Below are positions 9,778-20,959 of a stretch of 42,081 bases of DNA, one piece after another. The DNA is from Nemertoderma westbladi (Eukaryota > Xenacoelomorpha > Nemertodermatida > Nemertodermatidae). Within the stretch, counting starts at the first letter, position 1, and each line of letters opens with the position of its first letter. The stretch lies in assembly GCA_032718475.1 (NCBI GenBank), contig JAUCBJ010005204.1, forward strand, positions 1 to 42,081, written 5' to 3'. The position numbers and the translations under genes were made by a program. Below the pieces are notes generated by a model. It was not told the origin of the DNA, made no database searches, and saw nothing but the letters and a program-made list of their open reading frames with translations.

Positions 9778-11265
9778 CTAGCGGTAGTACTCGTAGCTGG
9801 GTTTACCGTGGGACGTCGAGCGCAGGTTGTACCGGGTCCCCCGTGCACCGCTAGCACCGGCGGTGCCGCGCGCACCGCTAGCACCGGCGGTACTGCGACT
9901 CGACGGGGAATCCCCAGCCACTCTCCGCACCGCAGCGGTTCCGTTACTCTGGTGCACGGTGCGAGGCACTTTACTAGCGGCGACTGCCACCGCGCCACCG
10001 CCACAGAGAACTGAGTTCCGTGGCTCCTCGCCGCCGGCAGGGCCCAGCCGACGCGCAGCCTTGAGTTGCCGCAACCGGTCGCCCTGCGTCAACCCGTTGG
10101 ACCCCGACGGACCGACGTCCATCGACTCGTCCAAAGTGATCTCGTTCATTTTGGACAGCGTCCGGGACACCGGGGACAGCGGCCCCAATACGGGCAGCCG
10201 TTTGGCCCGGGACAACTCGCCCTGTTGCCACAACCAAGGCTGCTTATCGGCCATCCAGTGCTGCTGAGGCCCGATAACCGAGCCCGGCCTACAGACCCGG
10301 ATCCAGCCGATAACCTCAGCCGCCGTGAATCTGTAATGTTTCATTAGGTAGCAACCGATGAGCGTCCCAGTGCGACCTAGTCCCGCCTTGCAGTGGACAG
10401 CGATGGCCCCACTGGAGGTCTCCGCTATCTGCAGGAAGCGGTTTAGGATCCCGTCGGTGGGCACGCTCCCGTCCATGAAGAACAGATCGAAGTGCTGGAA
10501 ACCACCGTCGGTGAAGCGACGCGCCTCGTATATCTTCTTGTTGAGTCGGACGACCGTGCGCACGTTGTGTTTCCGGAAGTACGGGAAATAGGCCTCGGGT
10601 GAGTGCAGGGGGTACCCGTTCTCGATCTTACTCTTGGGATGCGGACCCGAGAAGGCAAGAAACTTCTCTGGAACGAGCCAATTAAAGTCCCCGTTCTCAA
10701 CCTTCTCGTAGTGTTCGTATTCCTCCGCGTCGAAAGTATCAAAGTTAAAGAAACCGTTAGCTAGCGCTCTACTAACTCCTTTAAGGCAGTCCAGCACTGT
10801 TAGGTTGTAGGAGCAGGGACCGAAAGACGCATCCCTGAACGTGAGCAATGGGGGACCGTTACTCGCCGCCATAAACCGGTAGGCTTCGTCCGCCGTCCGA
10901 CTTAGATAGACTATCTGGTAGGCTCCGATTAGGAACGAGGCGTTGGCTCGCTTGCGACCGTCGTGCGACGTGTAGTGGACTATCTTCTTGCGTTGCAGAG
11001 ACACCGACTTTAACTTTTTGTTCAACTTGCAGCAAAATCGGTAGAGTTGCGACAAGTTGAGCGGCCCGAAGTCGGCGTAGAAGTTCTCATAGACTAACTC
11101 GTCGTCGACGCTGAAGTAATGAGTGTGGACGCTGCTCTTCGGTTTGGTTCGCATCGTCGCGAAATAAAGGCGGTCTTTAATGATTTCAGCGGCGCTTACC
11201 ACGCTGAAGTCATCAGCAGAATAATCTGCCATTTCCTTTCCAGCATTAATAAGTCGAATCGGCAT
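9778..11265 (-). CDS. CDC14: CDC14-type dual-specificity protein phosphatase, intronless
   Basis: A 495-codon uninterrupted frame covers essentially a whole CDC14 protein. The N-terminal substrate-recognition half has [15 protein letters not shown] (~30-45), [20 protein letters not shown] (~50-70) and [20 protein letters not shown] (~205). The catalytic half has [13 protein letters not shown] and [11 protein letters not shown] (general acid loop), then the P-loop [10 protein letters not shown] with nucleophile Cys292 and Arg298, then RICRPGS-like [18 protein letters not shown]14 enzymes dephosphorylate proline-directed Ser/Thr sites during mitotic exit, cytokinesis and ciliogenesis. The tail after ~350 is low in complexity, with a duplicated GASGARGT, and is shorter than in vertebrate CDC14A. 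Start chosen at the first ATG of the frame; MADYSADD 11 codons later is an alternative. All catalytic residues are intact. GC content is far above the flanks. The absence of introns suggests a retrogene or a lineage that lost them. Confidence 0.93.
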   Translation of the reverse strand: MPIRLINAGKEMADYSADDFSVVSAAEIIKDRLYFATMRTKPKSSVHTHYFSVDDELVYENFYADFGPLNLSQLYRFCCKLNKKLKSVSLQRKKIVHYTSHDGRKRANASFLIGAYQIVYLSRTADEAYRFMAASNGPPLLTFRDASFGPCSYNLTVLDCLKGVSRALANGFFNFDTFDAEEYEHYEKVENGDFNWLVPEKFLAFSGPHPKSKIENGYPLHSPEAYFPYFRKHNVRTVVRLNKKIYEARRFTDGGFQHFDLFFMDGSVPTDGILNRFLQIAETSSGAIAVHCKAGLGRTGTLIGCYLMKHYRFTAAEVIGWIRVCRPGSVIGPQQHWMADKQPWLWQQGELSRAKRLPVLGPLSPVSRTLSKMNEITLDESMDVGPSGSNGLTQGDRLRQLKAARRLGPAGGEEPRNSVLCGGGAVAVAASKVPRTVHQSNGTAAVRRVAGDSPSSRSTAGASGARGTAGASGARGTRYNLRSTSHGKPSYEYYR

Positions 11266-11999
11266 TCGATTTCGATTTGAGGATATACCGGTAATGAAGA
11301 TAAATCTTCTAAGTACAGAGGTAGAAGAACTATTGGAATTATAACATAATTATAAAATGGTACATAATTACAAATAGAGAGCCGATGGCATATAACATTA
11401 ATAGGGCTGTAGGCGAGTCAATCTAGCCAAAAACAGAAAAAGGGGTGAACCCATAACAAATTCGCAATTCATCCAAACCAATTTTTTTTATTTTATATTA
11501 CCTTGTTACAGTGTTAATACCCCCAAAAAAGTCTAAAAAATTATATTATGCGGATCACTTTCAATTTCCTGTTTCTTTTCTTAGAAACATGGATTTTACG
11601 TAGCAACAAAGGCAAAAGGGGTCTATTGAATTTGGTAGGCCCTAGCTACAGACAGACAGAGCTAGGCCCCTATACAGCTATAGACAAACTTTACTCTAAT
11701 CAATGTTGATTGACAGAAGAAGTATGCACTTCTTGATAGTTACCGGTGCCAATTTAGTTTCCAGAGCAACGATTTTTAATACCAATTTTGCAGGTACAGG
11801 TCAGGTACCCAGATCCTGCTACCACTATGGCAGTAATGTGGTACTACCTGTAGCTGTCAGCCCAGTAGGGCGGGCCCGATACGCATAGCCTATTCATTAT
11901 TTAGTTGATCAAGAGTGGGTTGGTTCAGCCCCGTCAACTAAATAAGTCATTGAGGGCTATAGCGCCTAGGGCACCATTGAAGGCAAAGGCTTGATATGC
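11266..11999. other. Spacer between CDC14 and LINE A
   Basis: On the minus strand the first ~100 bases would hold the CDC14 5' region; no TATA box is clear. Near 11899 a hairpin with the arms TATTTAGTTGA and TCAACTAAATA brackets about 25 bases and may mark the LINE A 5' leader. Otherwise nothing is recognised. Confidence 0.4.
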
Positions 12000-12283
12000 A
12001 TCTGCATTAGAGATGATACAAGCCCCGCCCTGTCTATACTGGATGCTCCTCTACCAGTGTTAGGTAACCTAACCCAGGCAGGAGGCACACTTGGTTCAGG
12101 GTGTAACAAATGGACCCCTGCAGTCGGCAGCAGGGCTGTAGGCCATGGATGGGCGGAAGGTAATCAACCAATGGCTAGACATGCTGACAAGGTCGGCGGA
12201 AGGTAATCAACCAACGGCGACCTACTGCGAAGACGCTTGTAGGAGTTGCGACCACAAGCGGTTTACTCCCGCAACTGAAAGAT

Positions 12284-14786
12284 ATGAGTATGAGAACCCT
12301 CCAGGAGAAATACCGGCTCGGTCGTCGCCCGGGTCAACAAGGACCGCGTCCCTCAGTGGTACACCAGGCTGGGGTCGATAAATTGGCTACTGGAACAGAA
12401 CTAACAGAAGACAGAGAAGAAAGAAGAACCAACCTGTTGAAATGTAAAAAGACACTAAAGATTGCTACAATGAACGCACGCACGCTGAAAGCACAGAGCA
12501 AACAGGGTGACATGGTCGCTCTGGCAATGGAATATAACATCGACATCATCTGCATCCAAGAACATCGGATTTGTCATGAAGACACTGCCATGAAGTACAA
12601 TGACATTGGAAATGGATGGACGTTAGTAACAAGCTCAGCAGTAAGAAACTCGGCCAATGCATCAATTGGTGGAGTAGGAATTCTGCTAAGCCCATTTGCA
12701 CTTAAGACCCTAAACAACATCGAATCTATAAATTCCAGGGTTATAATCGCAACATTTGATGGGAATCCCAAGACAACAGTTATATGTTGCTACAGTCCAA
12801 CCAATGCATCAGAGCCAGAACAAGCAGTCAAGTTTTATGAAGAACTGACTGGACTTATTAAGGACATCCCGAAACACAATGTTAAAGTCATTGCTGGTGA
12901 CCTGAATGCGCAAATTGGCCCAGAAGACATCAAGGGTTACACCTATAGCTATAACACCAGTTCTAACAGAAATGGGTAGGCCTACTTACTTTTAGACCTA
13001 ATGGAAGAATGTGAATTGATACCAACAAACAACACATTCGAAAAGAGTAAGGGGAAGCTATGGACCTTTCAATACCCTAATGGAACCAAAGCACAACTGG
13101 ATTACATCCTTATAAACAAAAAGTGGAGAAATAGCATGATCAACTGCGAGGCATACAGCTCGTTCAACCTAATTGGTTCGGACCACAGAATTGTGACTGC
13201 AGAGATCAGACTCAGTTTGAGAGCCAGCAAACCCAGGACAAGCAAGCAAATCAACTATGACTGGGAGAAACTCAGAACTGACAATGCTGTAAAGGATGCT
13301 TATACAGTAGAAGTTCAAAACCGCTTTGAAGCACTTCAGTCAATGGATGAAGACCAATCCACCGATTCAATATACCAGAATATAATAACAGCCCACAAGG
13401 AATCAGCTAAGAGTCATATCCCCCAGAAACCTAAACGAAAACAGTATGTGCCATGGCAAAACTCTGAGGTTACTTGTAAGAGAGAAGATCTTAAGATAGC
13501 CTACAAAGTTAAAACCGAACAACCAACAGCCGAAAACATTATCAAGGTTGAGAAAGCTAAGGACGATCTTAAATTGGCCTACAACATCAGCCAGGAAAAG
13601 TACATACAGGATAAAACTGAAGCAATTACAACTGCTCACATACAGCAACAATCAAGACTTACCTGGCAAACTGTAAATGAGGTATCTGGTCGGAAAAGTT
13701 GTGCAAAGGGGTGCCTCAAAGCCGATAGTCCTGAAGAACGTGTTGGGAAGTGGAAAAATCACTTCAGCAACTTGCTTGGGCAGCCACCAAACATCGAGGT
13801 CAGCCCTACAAGGAAAATATATGACAAGACACTACCTATAGAAACAGGGGACTTCACACCTGCCGAACTCCAAAGAAGCATTAAAAGCATGTCCAATAAT
13901 AAAGCGAGTGGATTAGATGAAATCCCAGCGGAGGTATGGAAAACCGGAGTGCTAAATAGACCATTATTGAATGTTTGCAACCGGATGTTAAAAGGGGAAA
14001 AGCCACCGCCAATTTGGACTAAAGGTCAACTAAAGCCTCTCCCCAAGAAAGGAGACCTCGGCATACCAACAAACTATCGTGGGATCTGTCTGCTTGTGGT
14101 AGCTGCCAAAATATACAATAAAATGATTCTATATAGGATTAGGCCTCACATAGAGAAACTACTGCGTAAGAGCCAAAACGGATTTCGACCAAGTAGATCA
14201 ACAATAGCTCAGATACTTGCACTACGGAGACTGATTGAAGGAATTAAGTCAAAGAATCTCCCCGCAGTCATGACTTTTGTGGACTTCAAGAAGGCATTCG
14301 ACTCCATCCATAGAGGTAAAATGCTTGAAATCCTAAGAGCTTATGGAATACCAGAAGTAATTGTTGCTGGCATTGGATTGTTATATTGTGGCACAGAAGC
14401 GCAGGTACTCTCACCAGATGGTGAAACTGAGTTTTTCTCAATCCTGGCTGGCGTACTGCAAGGTGACACATTAGCATTAGCACCATTACTATTTGTAATT
14501 GTGCTGGATTACGCAATGAGGACGGCCACAAAGGGTGAAGATCTGGGCTTCACACTTCAAGAACGCAGAAGTAGTAGATATCCGGCAACTACAGTCACAG
14601 ACACCGACTTTGCGGATGACATCGCCCTGCTCTCTAATACGCTAGCAGATGCACAGCTTCTATTAAATAAAGTGGAGAGGGCTGCTAAGGAGGTTGAATT
14701 GCATATAAATGCTACCAAGACCGAATTCATGACCTATAATGTTGATTGAAACTTGACAACCATTGATAATAATCAACTAAGGAAGG
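12284..14786 (+). pseudogene. LINE A endonuclease-RT ORF, 5' part
   Basis: The frame from 12284 carries an APE-type endonuclease: ATMNARTLK (~60), ICIQEHRI (~90), CCYSPTN (~168), AGDLNAQIG (~207), later DYILINKKW and GSDHRIVTAEI. An in-frame TAG at 12977-12979 interrupts it, and the frame resumes at once. The RT follows, with YRGICLL, NGFRPSRST, motif A FVDFKKAFDSI, motif B GVLQGDTLALAPLLF and motif C FADDIALLS. Motif B has an extra LA pair compared with LINE B (QGDTLAPFLF). A TGA at 14747-14749 is the second stop. The frame is then cut at 14786 by LINE B. EN nicks target DNA and RT copies the element RNA there. Two stops, a likely small insertion and the LINE B insertion make this copy inactive. 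Confidence 0.85.
14778..14786. repeat. Target-site duplication of LINE B, left copy
   Basis: TAAGGAAGG here is repeated at 17330-17338. Joining the sequences with only one copy restores the LINE A frame, which shows that the insertion created the duplication. Confidence 0.9.
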
Positions 14787-17290
14787 CATTCTTAACATTC
14801 CTGGGAGACTTTAATGCAAGTCTGCATCAATCACCTACATCGCCCTGGGTCTATAGCAATAGTGTTAACCGAAATTCTGTCCATCTTCAGGATTTTATCT
14901 CTGGAAATGGATTGTTTTCGGCTGGAACCCAGTTCAAGAAGCGAACTGGAAAGCTATGGACTCATAGTGGACCCAGTGGTCACAAGTCCCAGATAGACCA
15001 TATTCTGTTTCGTAGGAAATACAGGAGCTCTATACAAGACTGTAATGCATTTACACTTCGACCCTTCTCCAGTGATCACCGCCTTATTGTGGCCAAGGTA
15101 AGACTTAGTCTGCGTGCTAGCAGAACAACGAAATCTGCCTTGCCGCGGCATGACTGGTCCTCTCTGTTGCAACAGCCAAGTGTGAGATCCAGCTTCACAC
15201 TACAGCTGAGCAACAGGTATGAGGCTCTTGCCTCTGAGGCGGCAGATCACTGTGAGGGCTATACTGCCTTTACAGAAGCAGTTAAGTTAGCAGCTGCAGA
15301 AACAGTTCCTGTATACCCTCGAAACAGGAAAAGGGCCCCCTGGACTGACAACAAAATTCAGAAGTGCCGAAATGACCTTCATAAGGCGCAGAAAGAGTCC
15401 CGACTCAAACAGACTACAGCGGCCAAGAATGCAGTTAAGGCTGCATCTAGGTCCCTGAACAGGCAGTACTCTGCTAATCTACAGGAGCTAATAAACCAAC
15501 AGGTTGATGCCATCAATGATGCTGACGACAGCAGGCAATCATCCCAGGCATGGAAATCGATCAATCTGCTTACTGGACGGAAAAGCCAACCAACCACCAA
15601 GGTTAAGGCTGAATCACCAGCCGATCGCCTCAATGGTTGGAAAGCCCACTTTGAAAAGCTCCTCAATAATGACAGGGTATTGCCTGATAACTTTATAGAA
15701 GTAAAAGTGTCTGAGTCTGTACTCCCAGATATTCCCATTGGCGATATCTCCTTTGCAGAAGTGAAGGCTGCTGCAAAGAGCATTAAGACCAATCGTGCCA
15801 GTGGAGTAGATGGTGTTCCCCCTGAGGTCTTTAAAATACCTGAGTGTTTAAAGCTCATCTATCCCATCATAGTAGACATGTACCGAACAACAAGAGTCCC
15901 ACAAGAAATGAAAACAAATAAGTTGGTGCCAGTTCCCAAGAAGGGCAACCTAACACTCTATGGTTCTTTTCGGGGAATCTCATTGATCTCGATTGCTGCA
16001 AAGCTATACAATAGGATTCTATTAAATCGCATCAGGGATCCCATTGAGAGACTGCTCCGTGGAAATCAGAATGGGTTCCGTAAAGGTCGTGGGACCATGG
16101 AGCCCATTTTGGCACTTAGAAGGATAATTGAAGAGTTATCAAAAAAGAAAGACAGGCATCTGGCTGTTATCTTTGTTGATTTCTTCAAGGCCTTTGATTC
16201 AGTCTCTCGCTCACGTATGTTCAGCATACTTTCATTATATGGGATTCCTGATGAAATTATTGCAGCAATCAGATCAGTATACGATGGTTCGACAACATTT
16301 GTGTCTACTGTTGACGGTGACACAGAACCATTTGAAGTGTTATGGGGCGTCCTCCAAGGAGACACACTTGCACCATTCTTGTTCATTATTGTGGTTGACT
16401 ATGTTCTACGCATATCCTTAGATCATTATAATGATGATGGGGTGATGATAACTCCACCTACTGGCTCCAGAAGTCGAGGAAATCCTGCCAAGTACCTAAC
16501 TGATCTAGACTTTGCTGATGACTTAGGAGTACTATCAGAATCATTAGAGGGAGCCCAACGGCTCCTCAGCTCATTAGAACATGCTGCTTCTAGTGTTGGT
16601 CTTTTTATTAACTCCAGAAAGACCAAAATTCTGACAGTTAACTTTGAAAGTCCTCAGCAAGTCTCTGATCGGATGAGCATAAGCTCAAAGGATGGTATGC
16701 TTGAGCATGTGGACGACTTCTGTTACCTGGGATCATGGATCCGGAAGTCAGGTGAGGACCTTAGAATACGTAAGGGAAAGGCATGGGCAGCCTTGAATAG
16801 GCTTTCCAGGATTTGGAAGTCACCGAGAATTAATCGGAAACTTAAGGTCCGATTATTTAGAGCAGCAGTAGTTCCAGTACTCCTCTACGGGAGTCCATGC
16901 TGGGCTCTAACTGCTGAGGACACCAAATCTCTGGATGGCACATTCACAAGAATGCTACGCCGGGTTCATTGTGTCAAGTACAATGCACACATCTCCAACC
17001 AGACACTATATAACATTGGAGGTGTCTCATTGGTTCCCCCAAGCTTGACACTAGAACAAAATCGCCTCCGCTTTGCAGGACATTGCTTTCGCCGTGAGGA
17101 CCAGCCAGTGCATAATCTTGTACTTTGGCAGCCTCATGGAGTGAATAAGCATGGTGGACAGCCCATGACTTTCTTGAGACGCATCTTAAAGGACACTGGC
17201 CTTAAAGATGCGGATGATCTAGCAAATGTCATGGGTGATAGGGAGTTGTGGCGGTGCAATTTTGTTGACAAGCCGGCACAGCATTCTTAA
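14787..17290 (+). CDS. LINE B endonuclease (partial), RT and C-terminal domain; open frame
   Basis: The frame is uninterrupted for about 834 codons from the insertion point. The nearest upstream start (14753) lies in LINE A and joins by chance. It holds the second half of the endonuclease (LGDFNAS, KSQIDHILF, SSDHRLIVAKVRLSLRAS). The RT has FRGISLISIAAKLYN, NGFRKGRGT, motif A FVDFFKAFDS, motif B GVLQGDTLAPFLFIIVVDY and motif C DLDFADDLGVLS. The C-terminal region has YLGSWIRKSGED, LLYGSPCWALTAEDT, RRVHCVKYNAHISNQTLY and RFAGHCFRREDQ. All RT catalytic aspartates are present. Without the first half of the endonuclease it is unlikely to move itself. The lack of stops indicates a fairly recent insertion. 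Confidence 0.9.
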
Positions 17291-17329
17291 AAATGCAGCT
17301 GCAATGCAGCATGCCGATCATAGTAGTAG
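14787..17329 (+). mobile_element. RTE-like LINE B, 5'-truncated, nested in LINE A
   Basis: It inserted into LINE A between the RT and C-terminal regions, with TAAGGAAGG on both sides. It starts inside the endonuclease domain and ends with a short (TAG)n tail at 17321-17329, after a 3' untranslated stretch of about 30 bases. It belongs to the same broad group as LINE A but a different family, and to the same family as the remnant at 1-2292. Confidence 0.9.
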
Positions 17330-17911
17330 TAAGGAAGGTCGATGACTTCCAGTACCTTGGATCATGGATAGAGAGTAGCAAAAAGGACATAGAAGTTAGG
17401 AAAGCAAAGGCTTGGGTAGCTCTATCAAAAATGGATACCATCTGGAAATCAGATCTCTCCAGGCACCTGAAGACTAAGTTCTTTCGAGCCACAGTGGAAA
17501 GTGTATTTTTATACGGGGAACGGGGGCGAGACCTGGACACTGACTAAATCACTTGAGCAACGAATTGATGGTTGCTACACAAGACTACTAAGGGCAGCCC
17601 TAAACATCAGCTGGAGACAACACATGACAAACGCCGAGCTTTATGGTACAATACCACCTGTATCAACCACCCTCCGTGAACGCAGATTAAGATTCAGTGG
17701 GCACTGCTGGCGAAGTAAAGACGAGGTCATACCAGATCTACTTCTCTGGCAACCAACTCATGGAAAGCGTAGTCGTGGACGACCTGCCATAACATATATA
17801 GATCAACTTGAAAGGGATACTGAACTTGGGAGAAACGAAATTGCGACAACTATGGAGAATCGGGAAGCCTGGAAGGATCTCATTTCCACTGTCCGAGTTC
17901 GCTCGACCTAG
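17330..17911 (+). pseudogene. LINE A C-terminal region, after LINE B
   Basis: This is the continuation of the LINE A ORF. VDDFQYLGSWIESSKKD and KMDTIWKSDLSRHLK lead to a frameshift around 17514-17528, apparently a small duplication in a G-rich stretch. The next frame then reads ETWTLTKSLEQRIDGCYTRL, WRQHMTNAELYG, RFSGHCWRSKDEV, LLLWQPTHGKRSRGRP and a stop at 17911. The CxxxH-like end matches the C-terminal region of LINE B. The first bases (17330-17338) are the right copy of the TAAGGAAGG duplication. Confidence 0.87.
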
Positions 17912-17932
17912 TACAGTAGTAGTAGTAGTAGT

Positions 17933-18964
17933 TTGCAGGTACAATATAGGGAGCTTATTTACACAACTTCTCAACTAAACGGGAGGATGTAACCTCGCCC
18001 ATCGAATTTCTCGACCTCAAAAACCCTTATCCCCCAAACGTTTATTTGTTATATTATAAATTATTGGGGTTTTTAAACTAGGACCTAAAACAAACAAATA
18101 AATTACACCTACAATCAATGGAAAAACTACAATTTTATTATGCAGTTAGGCCTATTTGAAAAATCTTCTCTAACATTAAATGAAAATTATGAAATTTTCT
18201 TGAGGAAATGTATAATTACAATGTGGAATTGTATATTGAACAGATATACCGGTAAACAATTATAATTTAAATTCCTTAAGCTGTTAAGACTGTAAGATGT
18301 TGCCTTTATAGTTATAGTAAACACATAGACGATGATCCAACAAATAGGCCTATTTAATTACAAATTATCTTTGGAAACTAATACTGTCAGACTGTAATAA
18401 CATTGTCAGCTCCTGAGTCCTGACTACCAACTGCGATTTCATATGGCAGTATGGCTGTATCCTGTTCCTGTAGGGCTATACAGCTATCAGGGCTGTTGTA
18501 GGAGCCTTATCAGAAAACGAATGTCACAATGTCACATGGCAGCATGGGAATGTCAGGTCACATATCACATATATGCTTAAAGGGCTCCAATAACATACAG
18601 TACTAAAAGCAAACATATTAATAAGGGACAAGTTTACAATACTCTATAGGATACAACACAACAATATGTAGTTATACGGAATATAAATTTGATACCGTAG
18701 GTATGTCGCATAGGTAAAATATTACTGCTGAAATAAAACGTGCAAAGTAAAGTAACTACAAAAGATCGGAAAACAATTAAACATAAAAAATCACTATTTT
18801 AAAATTTAACATACAACAAAATATTTTTTGGGATTGAAAAAATGAAAATAATAGGTACTGTAGCTAGATTTTAATAAAGATATCGTTGTATCCAAAAGAT
18901 TTCGCTTTCGCTACTGCCACTTGGCGCACAGGAGTATCACTATATATTCATTTTAAGGGACATT
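17933..18964. other. AT-rich non-coding spacer
   Basis: About 1 kb with no coding potential or RNA gene that I can recognise. It carries scattered phrases like GGGCTGT and TATACCGGTA that also occur elsewhere in the window. Confidence 0.5.
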
Positions 18965-19671
18965 TCGCAGTCTAGTCTATTTTTGAATGTGTTCAAGCAT
19001 GGAGTACCAAGGGTTTTTATTACGTGCAATAACAACACTTTCCGGTAATGGTAAAGGATTCCAAATGTTTACAACGCTGTCTGCAAATTTGTTGTATCTC
19101 CTTTGAGTCCTACAGTTCGATCTTTTGTACAGCGCCACGGAAGAGCCTCGTGTTGAGTATTTGGGGGAGTTCGGAACGAAACTGGAAGAAATTACATCGC
19201 TCAATTGTCAATCCCGTGGATAAACTTGTATGTTGTTATAAGGTCGGCTAGTACACGGCGATATATTAATGTCGGTACTTTGAGTGCATGTAGTCGGTTT
19301 TCATGACAACTGTGGCACGGGGTTGTACTTGTTCAAGACGATTCGTATTCAAGGAGAGGCCGAACAAGGGATTTGTATAACAGGGTCAGGGGGTAAACAT
19401 CGGAGCTTCCAAATATGTAAAAGTTCTTCATATTAAATATGTCGCATATGGCACGGGCTACAGTCTGTGCAGTGAGTTGTGAAGGACAAGTTTGGTGTAA
19501 ATGTAATTCCCAAATCACGTTCCTCGGTTGCCGATAAAAGTGTCCGTCCATTCATTGTGTAAAAAGTTGCTTGGGGATTTCTAGAACCTAGATGCATTAC
19601 CTTGCACTTGGAGTCATTGAACTGCTGACTGCAATTTCCAATGGTTACAACATTCCACTAGCGTCTAGATC
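18965..19671 (-). pseudogene. CR1-like LINE remnant (RT C-terminal part), interrupted by the LTR element
   Basis: Minus-strand fragments appear in the order expected for CR1/L2-type LINEs: FNDSKCKVMHLGSRNP (~19600), YTMNGRTF (~19550), LLYKSLVRPLLEYES (~19350), HALKVPTLIYRRVL (~19270), then YNKFADSVVNIWNPLP (~19060). Several frameshifts and stops separate them. The 16-kb LTR element cuts into it at 19671. The upstream part continues beyond 35839, where TDTKALQADLD joins to this segment through the AGATC duplication. Confidence 0.8.
19667..19671. repeat. 5-bp target-site duplication AGATC of the LTR element, left copy
   Basis: AGATC stands directly outside the LTR start TGTTCG (plus-strand reading) and again directly outside the other LTR end TTTACA at 35835-35839. 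Both flanks belong to the same CR1-like LINE, which supports a true insertion. Confidence 0.92.
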
Positions 19672-20870
19672 TGTTCGCGCTTTTAGACCTTTAGCAGTTT
19701 AACCTGCCAATTTTAATTGTCTTTTTGTATATCAATTATTTAATATACTGAAGTTACATCAGCCGAAGCCAGCCTGTGCGCGACCATTCACCCACAGTTA
19801 AGGGAGACTGGATTCGGATGCTTTGATAGTGATTGCAGTGTAGACCTACTGTATTATTCGATTGATCGTTAATATACATGTATATTGTACACGTACATGT
19901 ATATGTACATGTATACACGTGTATAATCTCTGACAATATATTTACTTTCGGGGAAATATTAACAGTTCCTTTAGGACGTGGCGCTTTAAGTATAAAACAG
20001 AGTTATGACTTATACTAATCACAACTGGATGGCTACTGAGTTTCGTAAAAAGCGCATTCTTTAGGAGATGCTTTATTAACCTTCACACTACTTCACACTA
20101 CTGCGCACTGATCTGCCGACCGTCACTGAATTTGATCATATATAAGGAGGATCGCAACTGACACATGTAGGGATTATGAAATAGCATTCAATTCACACAA
20201 AAACCACTATAATGTAAGTCGCAGTTGCTACCGGTAAACCTGTTCCTCTAACCTTTAGTAATCAAAGAGATTGAGGGTTTTATGATTATTCATCGGTATT
20301 CTCCAAATATATCAGCAATATATATCAACATAACACCAATTAATAACAGAATCAAATAATGCGGTGAACAGTCAATATGTGTAGTTGAATCGCGTTGCGT
20401 AGTGCCGCGGTGTGGCGATGTTTCAGTAGTTGAATCGTTAATAGTTTTACGTTCTTTTAATCAAAGCCATCTGATGTTTCTGATGTTTTGGTCAAAGTCT
20501 GAAACTTCCACAGAAGTACAGAAGAATCCTAAGCCGGTGTTCGGGGCTTAGAAAAGATACACACTCACTGAATTGCGTGGGTTTCTGTAGGCACTGTCCA
20601 ACACAAAGTGAAAATCGCTCTGATTGGCTGAGCCGAACAACGAACAAAGAGAGATTCAGGTTCCGCGTTGGCATTAAATCAGCTGACAGATTGCGTCATC
20701 TGAGTCATCTTTTTAGAGTATTAAGCGCATTGCGGAGAAAATGGCTTGTTATGTCCGCTAAAGCACGCATACAGACATAACGGGTAAAAATGGCTTGTTA
20801 TGTCCGCTAAAAGCGCCTACACGGTACATTGCGGAGAAAATGGCTTGTTATATCCGCAAAAGCTTTTACA
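19672..20870 (-). repeat. 3' LTR of the BEL/Pao-like element
   Basis: 1199 bp, TG...CA on either strand, matching the copy at 34669-35834 over its length with scattered substitutions and small indels. It has an extra palindrome-rich segment at 19877-19922 that is absent from the 5' LTR. Near its U3 end (20730-20865) a phrase GAAAATGGCTTGTTATGTCC is repeated three times with small changes. The substitutions show the insertion is not recent. Confidence 0.93.
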
Positions 20871-20878
20871 CCACTCCC
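20871..20878 (-). promoter_or_regulatory. Polypurine tract next to the 3' LTR
   Basis: On the minus strand GGGAGTGG directly precedes the 3' LTR first bases TGTAAAAGC. In LTR elements such a tract primes plus-strand DNA synthesis. Its placement fixes the element's orientation. Confidence 0.65.
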
Positions 20879-20959
20879 AGAAAACGGGATTTAATTCTAT
20901 AAAATATAAAAAATCACAGTTTCTAAAATATAAAAATACTCTAAACAGTTAGTCTTTCT

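Larger units (their letters stand above)
12000..17932 (+). mobile_element. RTE-like LINE A, near full length, split by LINE B
   Basis: It includes a leader with a repeated phrase GCGGAAGGTAATCAACCAA (about 12154 and 12197), an apurinic-type endonuclease, an RT and a C-terminal region. It ends in a trinucleotide (AGT)n tail at 17915-17932, as is usual for RTE-type LINEs. LINE B occupies 14787-17329. Removing B and one copy of the 9-bp duplication TAAGGAAGG restores one continuous reading frame across the junction (NNQLRK then VDDFQYLGSW). The 5' boundary is approximate. Confidence 0.85.

Noticed and set aside
9745-10347. Plus-strand ORFs opposite CDC14
   Set aside because: Shadows of the GC-rich CDC14 coding strand; no family resemblance.
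14753-14786. ATG-like start at 14753 as the LINE B protein start
   Set aside because: It lies in LINE A. The frame is joined across the insertion junction by chance.
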